From: a virus | DNA: 37,180 nt | Virus record (IMG/VR): IMGVR_UViG_3300030106_006868 | Coordinates: 1 to 37,180 of that record | Strand: one strand, 5' to 3' | Part shown: one piece after another, positions 28,809 through 37,146 of the stretch | Layout of the letters: each line of letters begins with the position of its first letter | Position numbering within the stretch: the first letter of the stretch is position 1 | Notes under the pieces: generated by a model | What the model was told of the DNA's origin: nothing | What the model saw: only the letters and a program-made list of their open reading frames with translations | The model's database searches: none | Translations under genes and position numbers: made by a program

Positions 28809-28849
28809 TGAACAGTCTTTCAGGGTGAAATCGCTGGCAGGCTATTCAC

Positions 28850-28883
28850 GAAAGTAAATCCCTGTGAAAAATAGTCACAGGGA
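28850..28883 (-). terminator. hairpin between tail tube and chaperone genes
   Basis: TCCCTGTGA and TCACAGGGA form a perfect 9-bp stem with a 7-nt loop (28859-28883). Leftwards it is followed by TTTACTTTC, a weak T-rich tail. It could be a partial terminator that makes tube protein mRNA more abundant than tape measure mRNA. Confidence 0.5.
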
Positions 28884-28890
28884 CTCACGG

Positions 28891-29199
28891 CTATTCATCT
28901 TCAAGCTCGTCCTCGTCCTCGTCCTCGTCCTCAAGCTCGTCAATAAAGTCAAGCTGCTCTTTCATAATCCGATCGTGGACTTTGCGAAGAGCGCCACGTT
29001 GATCTGGGTTCATTGATGCAACTCGATCTTCACACTCTTTGTCAGCACACTCTGCATGCCCGCCATGAGCAAGCTTGTATGCGTCTGGATGTTCGATCAC
29101 CGTCCCTTCTTTGATCATACGCCGGCCGTTTTCCGTAAAACAGATTTCATCAGGTGCGGTCGGACCAGCTTCCATAGTGTAAAGCAGTTTGCACTTCAT
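28891..29199 (-). CDS. hypothetical protein with acidic tail
   Basis: The 102-residue protein has an N-terminal part with ENGRRMIKEGTVIEHPDAY and two cysteines (CADKEC), and an extremely acidic end of about 15 glutamate and aspartate residues, encoded by a GAG/GAC triplet run. AAGGA lies about 10 nt before the ATG. Between the tube protein and the chaperone it may be a small tail component or assembly factor. Not recognised. Confidence 0.6.
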   Translation of the reverse strand: MKCKLLYTMEAGPTAPDEICFTENGRRMIKEGTVIEHPDAYKLAHGGHAECADKECEDRVASMNPDQRGALRKVHDRIMKEQLDFIDELEDEDEDEDELEDE

Positions 29200-29212
29200 T
29201 TTTTACTTATCC

Positions 29213-29626
29213 TTATGTTGGGTAAGTAGGCAAGCCGTCAACTTTCAAGGTTGAAGAGAACTTCAGCCCGTCAGACATTGCAGCTGTCACCTCCCACGAC
29301 ACGCCGGCAGACGTAAATGGCATTTCAGTAGTTGCTGTATCAGCAAAAATAACTTTCCAGTTTTGATCAGCAGGCGCAGCAACCAAATCGCTAATTGCCT
29401 GATGTCCTGCAAGGGCTGGGTCATAAAACCCACTGATAGATACTTCACCACCTTCGGAATATCCCGTCTGCCCAAGCAGTTTGCCGACCCCAGAGTCAAG
29501 TGTGGTGCAGTCGTATGTTTCTACTTCTCCACCTGAATAGCCGACTTCTGTCAGCTGTGCCACGGCAGTGAAAACACTTGAAAGTTCTTGCTGGAGCACC
29601 GTGCCCTTTGAAGCGACTTTTGCCAT
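29213..29626 (-). CDS. major tail tube protein
   Basis: The 137-residue protein begins MAKVASKGTVLQQELSSVF and contains GGEVETYDCTTLDSGVG and GGEVSISGFYDPALAGHQ, the arrangement of tail tube proteins of the gpV/TTP type: a beta-barrel with a Y-x-x-T-x-L-D segment and a C-terminal strand LKFSSTLKVDG. It polymerises in hexameric rings into the tube. AAAGGA is placed 8 nt before the ATG. The gene lies between connector proteins and the chaperone pair, as expected. Confidence 0.85.
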   Translation of the reverse strand: MAKVASKGTVLQQELSSVFTAVAQLTEVGYSGGEVETYDCTTLDSGVGKLLGQTGYSEGGEVSISGFYDPALAGHQAISDLVAAPADQNWKVIFADTATTEMPFTSAGVSWEVTAAMSDGLKFSSTLKVDGLPTYPT

Positions 29627-29664
29627 TAGATCAATCCTTTCGAAATTAAATCGCTGTCATTAAC

Positions 29665-29683
29665 AGCAAGCAAGATGCTTGCT
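29665..29683 (-). other. hairpin in the tail tube leader
   Basis: AGCAAGC and GCTTGCT form a 7-bp stem with a 5-nt loop in the leader of the tail tube gene. No T-run follows leftwards, so an mRNA-stabilising role is more likely than termination. Confidence 0.4.
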
Positions 29684-29706
29684 ATTACCAAGTGGTCGTG
29701 ACGGTT

Positions 29707-30246
29707 TTACCCCATGACCTTTGTACGAATCTTTTTGGTAATTCTCTCTTTTGTTTTCTTAATGAAAACCTTTGACATGTGACTTTTCATTACGGAAATA
29801 GCCGCGCCTCGAGAGCTTGCGTAGCCTCTTTTGACCGGCTCTGGCCTTGCCTTGTTTGTCCACATCCGGCCAGTTTCACGGCCTGTTGTGTATTGAACAC
29901 GATTCATTGTTTTTGTCATTCCGATCCCATACCAGTGGATGTTTCGGTTTGACATGCCGGCTCCGCCGCTTTTGTTGAAGCGTCCGGGGCGGCGCTTTCC
30001 GACTCCAAGCCCGACCTTTGCGTAAATCCGAGTGTTTTTCTTTTTTCCTCGAGTAAACCGAGAGGCAACCGTTGCTGCCACGCTGGGGTGGTCACATTCT
30101 CTCTTTATAGCCTTTCGAATAACGGCCAGCCCTTTTCTCATGCCTTGAGCAACTGCAGGTCGAGCGCAAGCGCCGTTGATGCGATGCATGTTTTTAATCG
30201 TCTCGTCAACACCCCTAATGTTGAAGTATTCTGCTCCTTTAGGCAT
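29707..30246 (-). CDS. HK97 gp10-like tail completion protein
   Basis: The 179-residue protein starts with IRGVDETIKNMHRING, followed by GMRKGLAVIRKAIKREC, a basic helix pattern seen in the HK97 gp10 family, where a mean-of-residues helix region precedes a beta part. It is strongly basic (GKKKNTRIYAKVGLGVGKRR). It probably joins the head-tail interface. Its start overlaps the end of the preceding gene by eight bases. Confidence 0.65.
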   Translation of the reverse strand: MPKGAEYFNIRGVDETIKNMHRINGACARPAVAQGMRKGLAVIRKAIKRECDHPSVAATVASRFTRGKKKNTRIYAKVGLGVGKRRPGRFNKSGGAGMSNRNIHWYGIGMTKTMNRVQYTTGRETGRMWTNKARPEPVKRGYASSRGAAISVMKSHMSKVFIKKTKERITKKIRTKVMG

Positions 30247-30676
30247 GTTTTAGTTCGTCTCCTGCCAAATCAAATCCGGACGGTTCAGACACTTCATAAG
30301 CATCTGCACCATCTTTGCGAGTTCGTATGCGATAAAAAGTTCTGGCAGTATCCGACCAGTCCCAGGGCGACTCGCCTATTGATAGCGTCTCCACCGTCCA
30401 TGTGTATGTTTGTCCTTCCACAGTGCGGACGATGATGTCGCCTTTTTGTGGAGGAGCAAGATTTCCAAGGTCTATGACCTTGATTATGAAATCTGCTGCT
30501 TCCACGACTTGCTCTTTTTCTCCCACGTCGATTGTAGTTTTAAAAGTGCGGCCCTGAATCGCTCGAGATACAGTTAAAGTGGTCGAATCTCGTGAGTAGG
30601 TTATGGGAGCACCATGAATCCTTCTCACGGCATTCATTCCAGCCTTAACTGCATTCTCAAGCGATGTCGTGGGCAT
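30239..30676 (-). CDS. head-tail connector (stopper) protein candidate
   Basis: The 145-residue protein has a beta-rich part with SRDSTTLTVSRAIQGRTF, FIIKVIDLG and QTYTWTVETLSIGESPW, a barrel-type pattern found in head-closure or stopper proteins. It lies between the capsid gene and the gp10-like gene, where connectors are located. Family assignment is by context and secondary-structure impression. Confidence 0.55.
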   Translation of the reverse strand: MPTTSLENAVKAGMNAVRRIHGAPITYSRDSTTLTVSRAIQGRTFKTTIDVGEKEQVVEAADFIIKVIDLGNLAPPQKGDIIVRTVEGQTYTWTVETLSIGESPWDWSDTARTFYRIRTRKDGADAYEVSEPSGFDLAGDELKHA

Positions 30677-30682
30677 TAGCTA

Positions 30683-31618
30683 TTAAGCTTCTACAGCTTC
30701 AGTCTGCACAATGGCATCCGTTGTAAAGATCGGCACGCCAAAAGCATCTGATGGGAATGGAGCGGGAGCACCAGTCGTGTTCGTTGCAGTCCTGCTTTGC
30801 TGCAAGTCTTTCAACGAAGTGCGATTGCAGACCATAAAGTCTGGTCCTCCTCCAGAAGGAAATTCTGCCAAAAGATCTGAAATCAGATCGTCTGTCAGCG
30901 GCTTGCTGTCAGTCGCATTATTTAGATTTGCGATTCGGCCAGCGCTGTACTTACCACCCATCTGGAGTCCGATGTACATGGACGCAGGTGTATAATATAC
31001 TGGATGGTTAGAGTCATTCGCTTCAGTAACGATAGTGTCGCCAAGTGTAATTCCCCGAGTAAACGGAGTTACAAGACGAACATCGTTAAAGCCGGTTTTG
31101 AACGCCCACACAGACGACTGAACGCTGGCTGTTGAGCCGGCAGCGTTGATGACCATGTCATCAGCCAGTGCGTCGTAATCTGTGTTGTCCAGGAATCCGT
31201 TAAACCCGGAAGAATCTCCAGGCGACGTTGTTCCGTAGATCACCTGCTGCTCAACCGCAAACAAAGCTGCCGCAAGATGGCGAACCCCTTCGCGAGCAAT
31301 TAGGTCTTCCGGCCCCTGTCGCCATGCGTTCGCAATGGCATAGTCAACCCTGTAGCTAAAGTCTAATATGGTACAGGTAGCGGTGACTACAGTGTCAGTT
31401 GAGTGGTCATAGTCTCGGCCGGCATTTGCCGAACGAAAACCAACGGTTGGAGCACCAGTATATTTGTTATACTTGTGCGTTTCTGATCCGTCTGCGGTGT
31501 CACCAATTGGCAGCCGAGCTACCAAAGGTGATCCGTTCAGGACTTCACTCGTCATCGTCTTGTCAACATCAAGAGCGTCAGCGATGAAGTCAGATACGGT
31601 GAGCAGGTCATTAGCCAC
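30683..31618 (-). CDS. major capsid protein
   Basis: The 311-residue protein is an HK97-fold type capsid protein by pattern: an N-terminal helix (LLTVSDFIADALDVDK), the central DFSYRVDYAIANAWRQG and RHLAAALFAVEQQVIYG, then PDFMVCNRTSLKDL and a final FGVPIFTTDAIV strand. It starts with GTG and has AAGGAG 8 nt upstream, a strong ribosome site, as expected for an abundant product. No delta domain is obvious at the N-terminus; scaffolding is probably supplied by the adjacent protease-scaffold gene. Confidence 0.85.
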   Translation of the reverse strand: MANDLLTVSDFIADALDVDKTMTSEVLNGSPLVARLPIGDTADGSETHKYNKYTGAPTVGFRSANAGRDYDHSTDTVVTATCTILDFSYRVDYAIANAWRQGPEDLIAREGVRHLAAALFAVEQQVIYGTTSPGDSSGFNGFLDNTDYDALADDMVINAAGSTASVQSSVWAFKTGFNDVRLVTPFTRGITLGDTIVTEANDSNHPVYYTPASMYIGLQMGGKYSAGRIANLNNATDSKPLTDDLISDLLAEFPSGGGPDFMVCNRTSLKDLQQSRTATNTTGAPAPFPSDAFGVPIFTTDAIVQTEAVEA

Positions 31619-31657
31619 TGTTTAAACTCCTTGGTTTAAGTATGAAAGTCGGGAAAG

Positions 31658-32005
31658 TTAGTTATTAACTGCTTTGCCCTGAATTCGAATTCGGTTTCGC
31701 AAGCTTCTTTCCTGCTGAGGTGGTTGTTCATCATCCTCAGAGAATTCAGCACCTTCTTCATCGCCTCGATCAAGAGATTGAATAACCTCTTCAAGCTCAG
31801 CGATTTTTTCGTTCAGGCTTTTGATCTGGGCCTGAAGACTGTCAGCCTGCAACTCCAGCGCTTCCTGGTAGGAAACACCATCGTTAAACCACTTCCAGCC
31901 ATCTTCAGCACCAAACCGGTCGATGTACCGGTTGGCTTCAGCAGTGAAATCTTCCCGAGTGGGGATCGCCTCATCTGCTGGTGGAGTGTCTGTCGATTCA
32001 GACAT
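31658..32005 (-). CDS. nested scaffold protein (internal start)
   Basis: The same frame as the protease gene has an internal ATG preceded by AAAGGGG with five bases between. This would make a separate 115-residue protein beginning MSESTDTPPADE. It contains the coiled-coil EALELQADSLQAQIKSLNEK and acidic tail only. The arrangement equals lambda C/Nu3, where the scaffold is the C-terminal part of the protease. It is accepted from the ribosome site and domain boundary, not from expression data. Confidence 0.6.
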   Translation of the reverse strand: MSESTDTPPADEAIPTREDFTAEANRYIDRFGAEDGWKWFNDGVSYQEALELQADSLQAQIKSLNEKIAELEEVIQSLDRGDEEGAEFSEDDEQPPQQERSLRNRIRIQGKAVNN

Positions 32006-32794
32006 TTGATCCCCTTTCTCTATTGAGGAGATTGACAAGTTGTGACGCTCAAGAAATCGCGTGACAAAGATCGCAGCGCGATCCGGATCAACGCTAAAAC
32101 AGGATGCGCAAGGCTTGGCGTCAGAAAGACCTAGCACATATTCCAAAAGCTGCTCACCTTCCTGTGCCGCCTTCTGGCCTCGCTGAAACAACCCTTCCGG
32201 GTTTGCAGCAGGAGAATCCACGACATCGCCGGACCTGAGAAATCCAAGCTGAGCATGCAAATAATTGTTTTTGTTATCTTCGTCTGGTGAGACGTAACGG
32301 TTGTTGTGAGTGTTCTCCAGCTGATGCAACTCAGCCGCCTCAACATTGTGCTCAAACACAATTGACAGCCCGAAGTCTTCGGGAGTCTCTTCTGCCAGAG
32401 TCATCACGTAATCAGCCAGATTGCCGTCTGGAGTGCGGGTTGCGGCTTCTTGAAAATGCAGGTCAGCAATAACCTGCTCGCCAACAACTTTAGCATTGCG
32501 AAATCGGCCAAGCTTTTGACCAACTCCATCGCTAGACAAGCCGGGGTGCGTAAATCGAGCTTTGACTCCTCCTGTTTCGGGAGAGTCAATGACAGCCGCG
32601 TTAATTGAACCGGCAACATCGCTAAGAAAATCAGCATCAACCCACAGATCGTGGCCTAAAGCTTCTCCTCGAGTAATTACTGACACATCAGTAATTAGGC
32701 CGGCACTAAAAACTCCACCTTCGCGAAAGACTCCGGGTTCTCCATGAGAGACGGTTCCCCGAAAATAAATTGGACTCTTGTCAATTCCGTTCAT
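31658..32794 (-). CDS. prohead protease-scaffold protein
   Basis: The 378-residue protein starts MNGIDKSPIYFRG, with GAGGAGG 5-6 nt upstream. Residues about 1-160 show a protease-like core with KARFTHPGLSSDGVGQKLGR and TPEDFGLSIVFEH, where H and S residues could form a serine-protease site. The C-terminal 115 residues form an acidic coiled coil of scaffold type. It lies between portal and capsid genes, the usual place for a maturation protease. The exact protease family is not certain. Confidence 0.65.
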   Translation of the reverse strand: MNGIDKSPIYFRGTVSHGEPGVFREGGVFSAGLITDVSVITRGEALGHDLWVDADFLSDVAGSINAAVIDSPETGGVKARFTHPGLSSDGVGQKLGRFRNAKVVGEQVIADLHFQEAATRTPDGNLADYVMTLAEETPEDFGLSIVFEHNVEAAELHQLENTHNNRYVSPDEDNKNNYLHAQLGFLRSGDVVDSPAANPEGLFQRGQKAAQEGEQLLEYVLGLSDAKPCASCFSVDPDRAAIFVTRFLERHNLSISSIEKGDQMSESTDTPPADEAIPTREDFTAEANRYIDRFGAEDGWKWFNDGVSYQEALELQADSLQAQIKSLNEKIAELEEVIQSLDRGDEEGAEFSEDDEQPPQQERSLRNRIRIQGKAVNN

Positions 32795-34253
32795 CCGTGC
32801 CCTCCTCGTTGTCTTCTTCGGGAGCCTCTTCGGCCTGGTCATCCGGTTCTTCGTCGGGTGCATCGCCCGCGTCATCCGGTTCTGCTGCGACAGGGTCTGC
32901 TTTAAATGAAATGTCTACTCCCATTTCGGCAGCAAACTCTTTAGCCCTGGCAATCTGTTTTACGTTGTCTTCAAACTCGCCTCGTCCTCGTTCTTTGCAG
33001 ACCCGGTAGGGATTATCGAGGCCAGCTCCGATAGCCATCAGGTCTCCCTTAATTTCCTTGGCTGGATCCCACCATGGCATTCCCAGTGCGACCCATTCAA
33101 ACGGAACGTCGTTAAGGGTCATGCCAGCAGGCAGTCTTAGCTCACCATCTTGTATCCACAGCTGCATTCGCCAAATTGTTATTTTGCGAAGCATCTCACG
33201 AACATCATCCCGCTTTGCTCGGCAAGACCGCTCGTACTGCATAAAGGCAGCTTTTGACCCAAAGAAGTTTGTAAAGTCTTCTTTGTAAAACGAAAACGGG
33301 ATGTCGAGTGCTTTAAGAGCCATCCCTAAGACAAGGTGTAAAAAGTCTTGTGTCGAATGACCCGGATTGTCTGTCGACAAAAATTTTGCGTCATCTCCTG
33401 GATCTAACTCGAGCTTTACTGGTCCCTTGCCGAAATCGACATCGTATCCTTCAGAGGTTTTTGTGTGCGTGCCGATTCCGTCCGACGAGCTATCGGTAAT
33501 GACCATCGCAAAAAGCTGCTCGACTTTTAATTTTGCGAGTGCAAAATCAACTCCTTCGTATATATCCCTAAAAGAATTAAACGCTGCAGCAAGAGGCGAG
33601 ATGCCACGAACTTGATCAAATCGATCAAAGAACGCATGGTGAATAGCAGCCCCTGCTCGCAAAGTCTTTTGGAACTCGTACTGGCCGGCAGTCGATCGCG
33701 TATACAGGCCGTAGGCTAAAGGACGGCCGTCCTTGTTAACTTTAACCCCGTTAAACCAGCGATTGCTTCCCGGCTGGTCATTGTCCATTTGTGGAGGGTT
33801 TTGAATTAGATCGCTCTCAACGGCTTGCAGCCTGCCGTTTGCCCTTTTGATTAGCAGGACATCGCCGTCGACTGTACGTCGGCGTTCCGCCATTCGAATT
33901 AGCCGGCTAAACGAGTGCCGGCCTGCTGCATCGCAGTTAAAAGGCCGTGACCACTCTTGCATCAACCGCTCAAGCTGCTCATCAAATTCTGCGACTCCAG
34001 TTCGGCTCTGGAATTCAAACTGGCTGACGTAATCCAAATGCTTACGCACAGCCCAGGCAACTGTAGAGTAATTTCTGTGCAGGTCGCGGCCGGTGCCAAT
34101 CAGCGCTTTTCGATCGCGATGCCGCAGGTGGTCCTCTTCGTGCTTGAGGACAGCAGGCGCAGCCTTGCGTTTGCCAGTCGTCTTAATCGCGTCGTAGCCA
34201 GTCGCGAAAGACGTTTTAACGCGGTTGGTAAAAGAAGCAAATGCCGCGAGCAT
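32781..34253 (-). CDS. portal protein, lambda type
   Basis: The 490-residue protein resembles lambda-type portals: HRDRKALIGTGRDLHRNYST, then WAVRKHLDYVSQFEFQSRTG, RRRTVDGDVLLIKRANG, FDRFDQVRGISPLAAA and DIPFSFYKEDFTNFFG. It forms the dodecameric ring through which DNA passes. The C-terminus is acidic (EEAPEEDNEEG). I used the ATG at 34253, which overlaps the upstream stop as TGATG. The stop lies inside the beginning of the protease gene. Confidence 0.85.
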   Translation of the reverse strand: MLAAFASFTNRVKTSFATGYDAIKTTGKRKAAPAVLKHEEDHLRHRDRKALIGTGRDLHRNYSTVAWAVRKHLDYVSQFEFQSRTGVAEFDEQLERLMQEWSRPFNCDAAGRHSFSRLIRMAERRRTVDGDVLLIKRANGRLQAVESDLIQNPPQMDNDQPGSNRWFNGVKVNKDGRPLAYGLYTRSTAGQYEFQKTLRAGAAIHHAFFDRFDQVRGISPLAAAFNSFRDIYEGVDFALAKLKVEQLFAMVITDSSSDGIGTHTKTSEGYDVDFGKGPVKLELDPGDDAKFLSTDNPGHSTQDFLHLVLGMALKALDIPFSFYKEDFTNFFGSKAAFMQYERSCRAKRDDVREMLRKITIWRMQLWIQDGELRLPAGMTLNDVPFEWVALGMPWWDPAKEIKGDLMAIGAGLDNPYRVCKERGRGEFEDNVKQIARAKEFAAEMGVDISFKADPVAAEPDDAGDAPDEEPDDQAEEAPEEDNEEGTDERN

Positions 34254-34477
34254 CACATGCTTCCCGACATATTAAAGTTAGACCAAGTAGGCTTTGACTG
34301 AGCCTGTTCTTGGGCAATTGCAATCTGCCGGCGTAAGTCTGCAAGCTGAGACCGCAAGTCGCGCATGTGACCGAATGTCGTCGACATCCCATCAGTCGCT
34401 GACTGCATTACACCAGCGTTTACAATTTCCTCGAGGCTGTCCGCCGCCTCGATCATTTGCTCTAAAGTCTGTGGCAT
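34253..34477 (-). CDS. gpW-like head-tail joining protein candidate
   Basis: The 74-residue protein is mainly helical (MIEAADSLEEIVNAG, LRSQLADLRRQIAIAQEQAQ) and lies between terminase and portal, as lambda gpW does. Size and place match; sequence similarity to gpW is not obvious. A 15-bp palindrome CCCTAAT-C-ATTAGGG lies directly upstream of the ATG. Confidence 0.55.
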   Translation of the reverse strand: MPQTLEQMIEAADSLEEIVNAGVMQSATDGMSTTFGHMRDLRSQLADLRRQIAIAQEQAQSKPTWSNFNMSGSM

Positions 34478-34515
34478 GCCCTAATCATTAGGGTCGCCTA
34501 CAGCCTTGCAATATG

Positions 34516-34761
34516 TCACGTCTCGCACTTGCGAGATGTAGGCTTTAAAAAGGTTGTATATCTGTATCTGTATCCACACTCTTTGCAGTTGCAGTAGTTC
34601 CACTGCACCATTGTGTATGGAACTCCATCTATCGATCCGTTGATTTCACGTTTTATTACTGAAGAAGTTTTTGTTCGGTCGGTGCAATGGCACTTCGGGC
34701 ACCATGGCGGTCGCGTCGTAATACACTCGATCCCTGTGGTTTTCTTTTTGCGTCGTGGCAT
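34516..34761 (-). CDS. zinc-ribbon protein next to terminase
   Basis: The 81-residue protein has CPKCHC near residue 21 and CNCKECGYRYRY near 57, a two-pair zinc ribbon, with a basic N-terminus (MPRRKKK). It starts by TAATG overlap with the terminase stop. It might bind DNA ends or the terminase, but this is an inference from position. Confidence 0.6.
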   Translation of the reverse strand: MPRRKKKTTGIECITTRPPWCPKCHCTDRTKTSSVIKREINGSIDGVPYTMVQWNYCNCKECGYRYRYTTFLKPTSRKCET

Positions 34762-36824
34762 TAAAGGTACTCCACCTTTTTCCGTTTAGGTCTTGCTGGC
34801 TCAATTGGCTGCTGTGCTGTCAGCGTGCATCCGAGCATTGATGCTGCTGCATGACATCCCACTAGGCAGTCAAAGTAATGGTTATCCAGCTGACGACTGT
34901 TCGCCCACTCGATGACCCGGTTACCACTGGCTACGTCTTCCACTTCTGTCGGCTTTTCTGCTGTCACCTGATCAGCAAACATTTGGTGATGCCGGGGGGT
35001 GGCTTTGTACAAGTCTACTGACCCCGAATCATCTGAGGGTGCTTCCAGCCGACGCATCGCAAACGTCTTCCAGTAATTTACGTCCACATGCACAGATCTG
35101 GTGTTGTCTCGATTCCGTACAATCTTCCAGTAGGTTCCAAACCTTTCGTTTTGTCTTTGCTTCCCAGAGCACAGCGGTGAGTTGCTTGCTCGAATCCCTC
35201 GCCCTTTCGAAGGGATCAGCACCGCCGAAAAGTCCGACCGACGACAAAAAGAACGCACAATTTGAGTGTGTTCACCGTCACCTTCGTCCACGAGCAGCCG
35301 CTCAACCTGAAACTCACCGCCGGTTTCACCCTTCCAGTTCTGCATCATGTGTCCAGTGCATTCTTCCATTCCTCGAAGAATAGCCGCCTCCAGGCCATTG
35401 CCGGGATAGCGCCTTTGCAGAGTCCGCTTGATTGACGACAAGCGAGAATACCTCGTGCCCTGATCTGGCCAAATCCCATAGTCGATGACCGTGCCGGCAA
35501 ATCCTTTCCCGAAGGCCATCACCGTCCACCAGAGGCACTTCTGCGAGATGTCGATAAACCCCACCAACCGATCAAACTCTACTGGGACAATCCCCCGCTT
35601 CACTTTTGAGGCCTTTGCGCTCAAGTCGTCTGCAGTAATCGAGATGGGGTTTGTTAACGATTCAATGTCTGCCGGCTGGTTCTGGTACTCTGAATTAAAC
35701 GCTTCTTCGCCAATCTTGAGCTTTAGATTAAACGCATGCTGAATAGCTGAGATCTCATTGTCCTGAAACCTTTCCGGCCATCCAACCTTTGCCCCTTCGT
35801 CCATCTGCGTTTGGTTGTTTCGGTAAAACTCATTGGCTGCACTGCCGTCCCCGTCATTCCTTAGCTCGGCTGACCAGATATCTGCGTATTCGTCCCAGAG
35901 TTTCGTACACTTTGGCCATTCATACACCAACTGCGTTCGCTCTCCTCTCCACTCTGGGTGTCGCTGCCGATCTAAAATCCTGTCGGCCATGTCGCCGTGG
36001 CGAATAACCGTACAGGGCATCACAGCTGCAATCGGCTCTCCTGGCCCCGCCAGCCCCAGCACAGCACCAGACAAAAGCCTTTCTCGGTAATCGTTCTGGC
36101 TTACAGACCTTGCGCTGTCGTCGGTCTGAGGGTCGTCTACGACAACAAGGTCTGGGCGAATTGAGTGGCCATCAGGAGTCTTAGACTGCATCCCACGAAG
36201 ACGACCTGTAAGGCCAACAACCCGCAATGTTGCACCACTTGCTTTACTGCCGTTAACGGTAGGCAGCACGACGCGATCTGATGTCCAACTCATCTGAGTT
36301 CGCTCGCCGTTACATGTCTGCCCGTTACACCGGTGTGCAATCCCCTCAAGCTGCCGAATCGGGAAGATTACTTCGGGAAAGTCTTCCAAAAGAGACTCAT
36401 TGTTTTCCATGTCAGTGCGAACAGCGTCCAGCAACTCAAGTGCTGCCGTTGCCTCCGCACCTACAAGAACAACAAATGATCGGTGAGCATAAAGCAACGC
36501 CCATTCGCAGGCGATGTAGCACATGGTGGTCTTGCCAGAGCCTCGAGGCATTGCGAGTGCAAACTGCCCTCCCTCGAGGATTGCCGCTTCCAGCTTTGCA
36601 ATTGCCTTCAGGTGATCTTCAGACCACTTACGATGAAACAAGTCTGGGTGATATTGCTCAAAGAAAAGCCGCAAGTTCTTCTGGCATTTCTCTCGGCGAT
36701 CGTTGTTGACGACATCGGGTATGTCCCCGATGTCGCGTCCGGCCGCAGACATTCTCCGAGACTTTTCAGCCCGGAGAAGATTGTCTGCTGTGTATTGTGT
36801 TCCTTCTGCGACCGTTCCTGCCAT
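34761..36824 (-). CDS. terL: terminase large subunit
   Basis: The 687-residue protein has Walker A MPRGSGKTT (92-100), Walker B LVVVDDPQTDD and a C-terminal nuclease-type segment beginning VGFIDISQKCLWW, with further acidic residues (LLVDEGDGEHTQIV). This is the ATPase-nuclease that packages DNA into the prohead. Its ATG directly follows the stop of a 53-codon gene. The length is above the usual 450-600 residues; the extra part lies mostly in the C-terminal half. Confidence 0.9.
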   Translation of the reverse strand: MAGTVAEGTQYTADNLLRAEKSRRMSAAGRDIGDIPDVVNNDRREKCQKNLRLFFEQYHPDLFHRKWSEDHLKAIAKLEAAILEGGQFALAMPRGSGKTTMCYIACEWALLYAHRSFVVLVGAEATAALELLDAVRTDMENNESLLEDFPEVIFPIRQLEGIAHRCNGQTCNGERTQMSWTSDRVVLPTVNGSKASGATLRVVGLTGRLRGMQSKTPDGHSIRPDLVVVDDPQTDDSARSVSQNDYRERLLSGAVLGLAGPGEPIAAVMPCTVIRHGDMADRILDRQRHPEWRGERTQLVYEWPKCTKLWDEYADIWSAELRNDGDGSAANEFYRNNQTQMDEGAKVGWPERFQDNEISAIQHAFNLKLKIGEEAFNSEYQNQPADIESLTNPISITADDLSAKASKVKRGIVPVEFDRLVGFIDISQKCLWWTVMAFGKGFAGTVIDYGIWPDQGTRYSRLSSIKRTLQRRYPGNGLEAAILRGMEECTGHMMQNWKGETGGEFQVERLLVDEGDGEHTQIVRSFCRRSDFSAVLIPSKGRGIRASNSPLCSGKQRQNERFGTYWKIVRNRDNTRSVHVDVNYWKTFAMRRLEAPSDDSGSVDLYKATPRHHQMFADQVTAEKPTEVEDVASGNRVIEWANSRQLDNHYFDCLVGCHAAASMLGCTLTAQQPIEPARPKRKKVEYL

Positions 36825-36986
36825 TTAATCTCCAGCCGTTTCCTTTGGAGCGGCAATCTTCGCAGGCCGTGGCGCAACAGCCGCCGGCTCGAGTACCGCA
36901 AGAGCTTCCTTGATTATCGCACGGTTGTGAGGTTTGCGCCGCGTGGCGACATCAGTCATCACAATGATTGCGTCAGCTTTGGTCAT
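36825..36986 (-). CDS. 53-residue protein in the terS position
   Basis: The short frame encodes MTKADAIIVMTDVATRRKPH, then IIKEALAVLEPAA and a proline/alanine/lysine-rich end. GGAG lies 9 nt upstream, and its stop (TAA) is directly followed by the terminase ATG. Small terminase subunits usually occupy this place but are longer, so this may be a truncated or unusually small DNA-recognition protein, or an unrelated leader peptide. Function unknown. Confidence 0.55.
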   Translation of the reverse strand: MTKADAIIVMTDVATRRKPHNRAIIKEALAVLEPAAVAPRPAKIAAPKETAGD

Positions 36987-37056
36987 TTCTGTGCTCCGAG
37001 GTTTGAAGTAAAGGCAGGTCGAAAAGCATCGGTCAGTCTAACCCATTTCAGGTGTT

Positions 37057-37070
37057 TTACCCAGATTACC
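37057..37070 (-). repeat. solitary inverted copy of the 9-bp array unit
   Basis: On the minus strand GGTAATCTGGGTAA reproduces one and a half units of array 2. It lies inside the arms TTCAGGT/ACCTGAA (37047-37053 and 37068-37074), so it can form the loop of a 7-bp hairpin. It sits in the leader of the packaging operon, opposite in orientation to the arrays. Confidence 0.6.
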
Positions 37071-37117
37071 TGAATCATCCAAGCTGCCAGCAAATGCAGA
37101 TGGCGAAGGTTAAATAT

Positions 37118-37146
37118 ATTAGACAACCTAACCCCTTATAGTGCAA
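37118..37146 (-). promoter_or_regulatory. promoter for the packaging operon
   Basis: TTGCAC (37146-37141) and TCTAAT (37123-37118) are spaced by 17 bp on the minus strand and match the sigma-70 consensus at three and five of six bases. An inverted repeat AGGTT/AACCT (37107-37111 and 37125-37129) is centred on the -10 and may be an operator. Confidence 0.4.
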
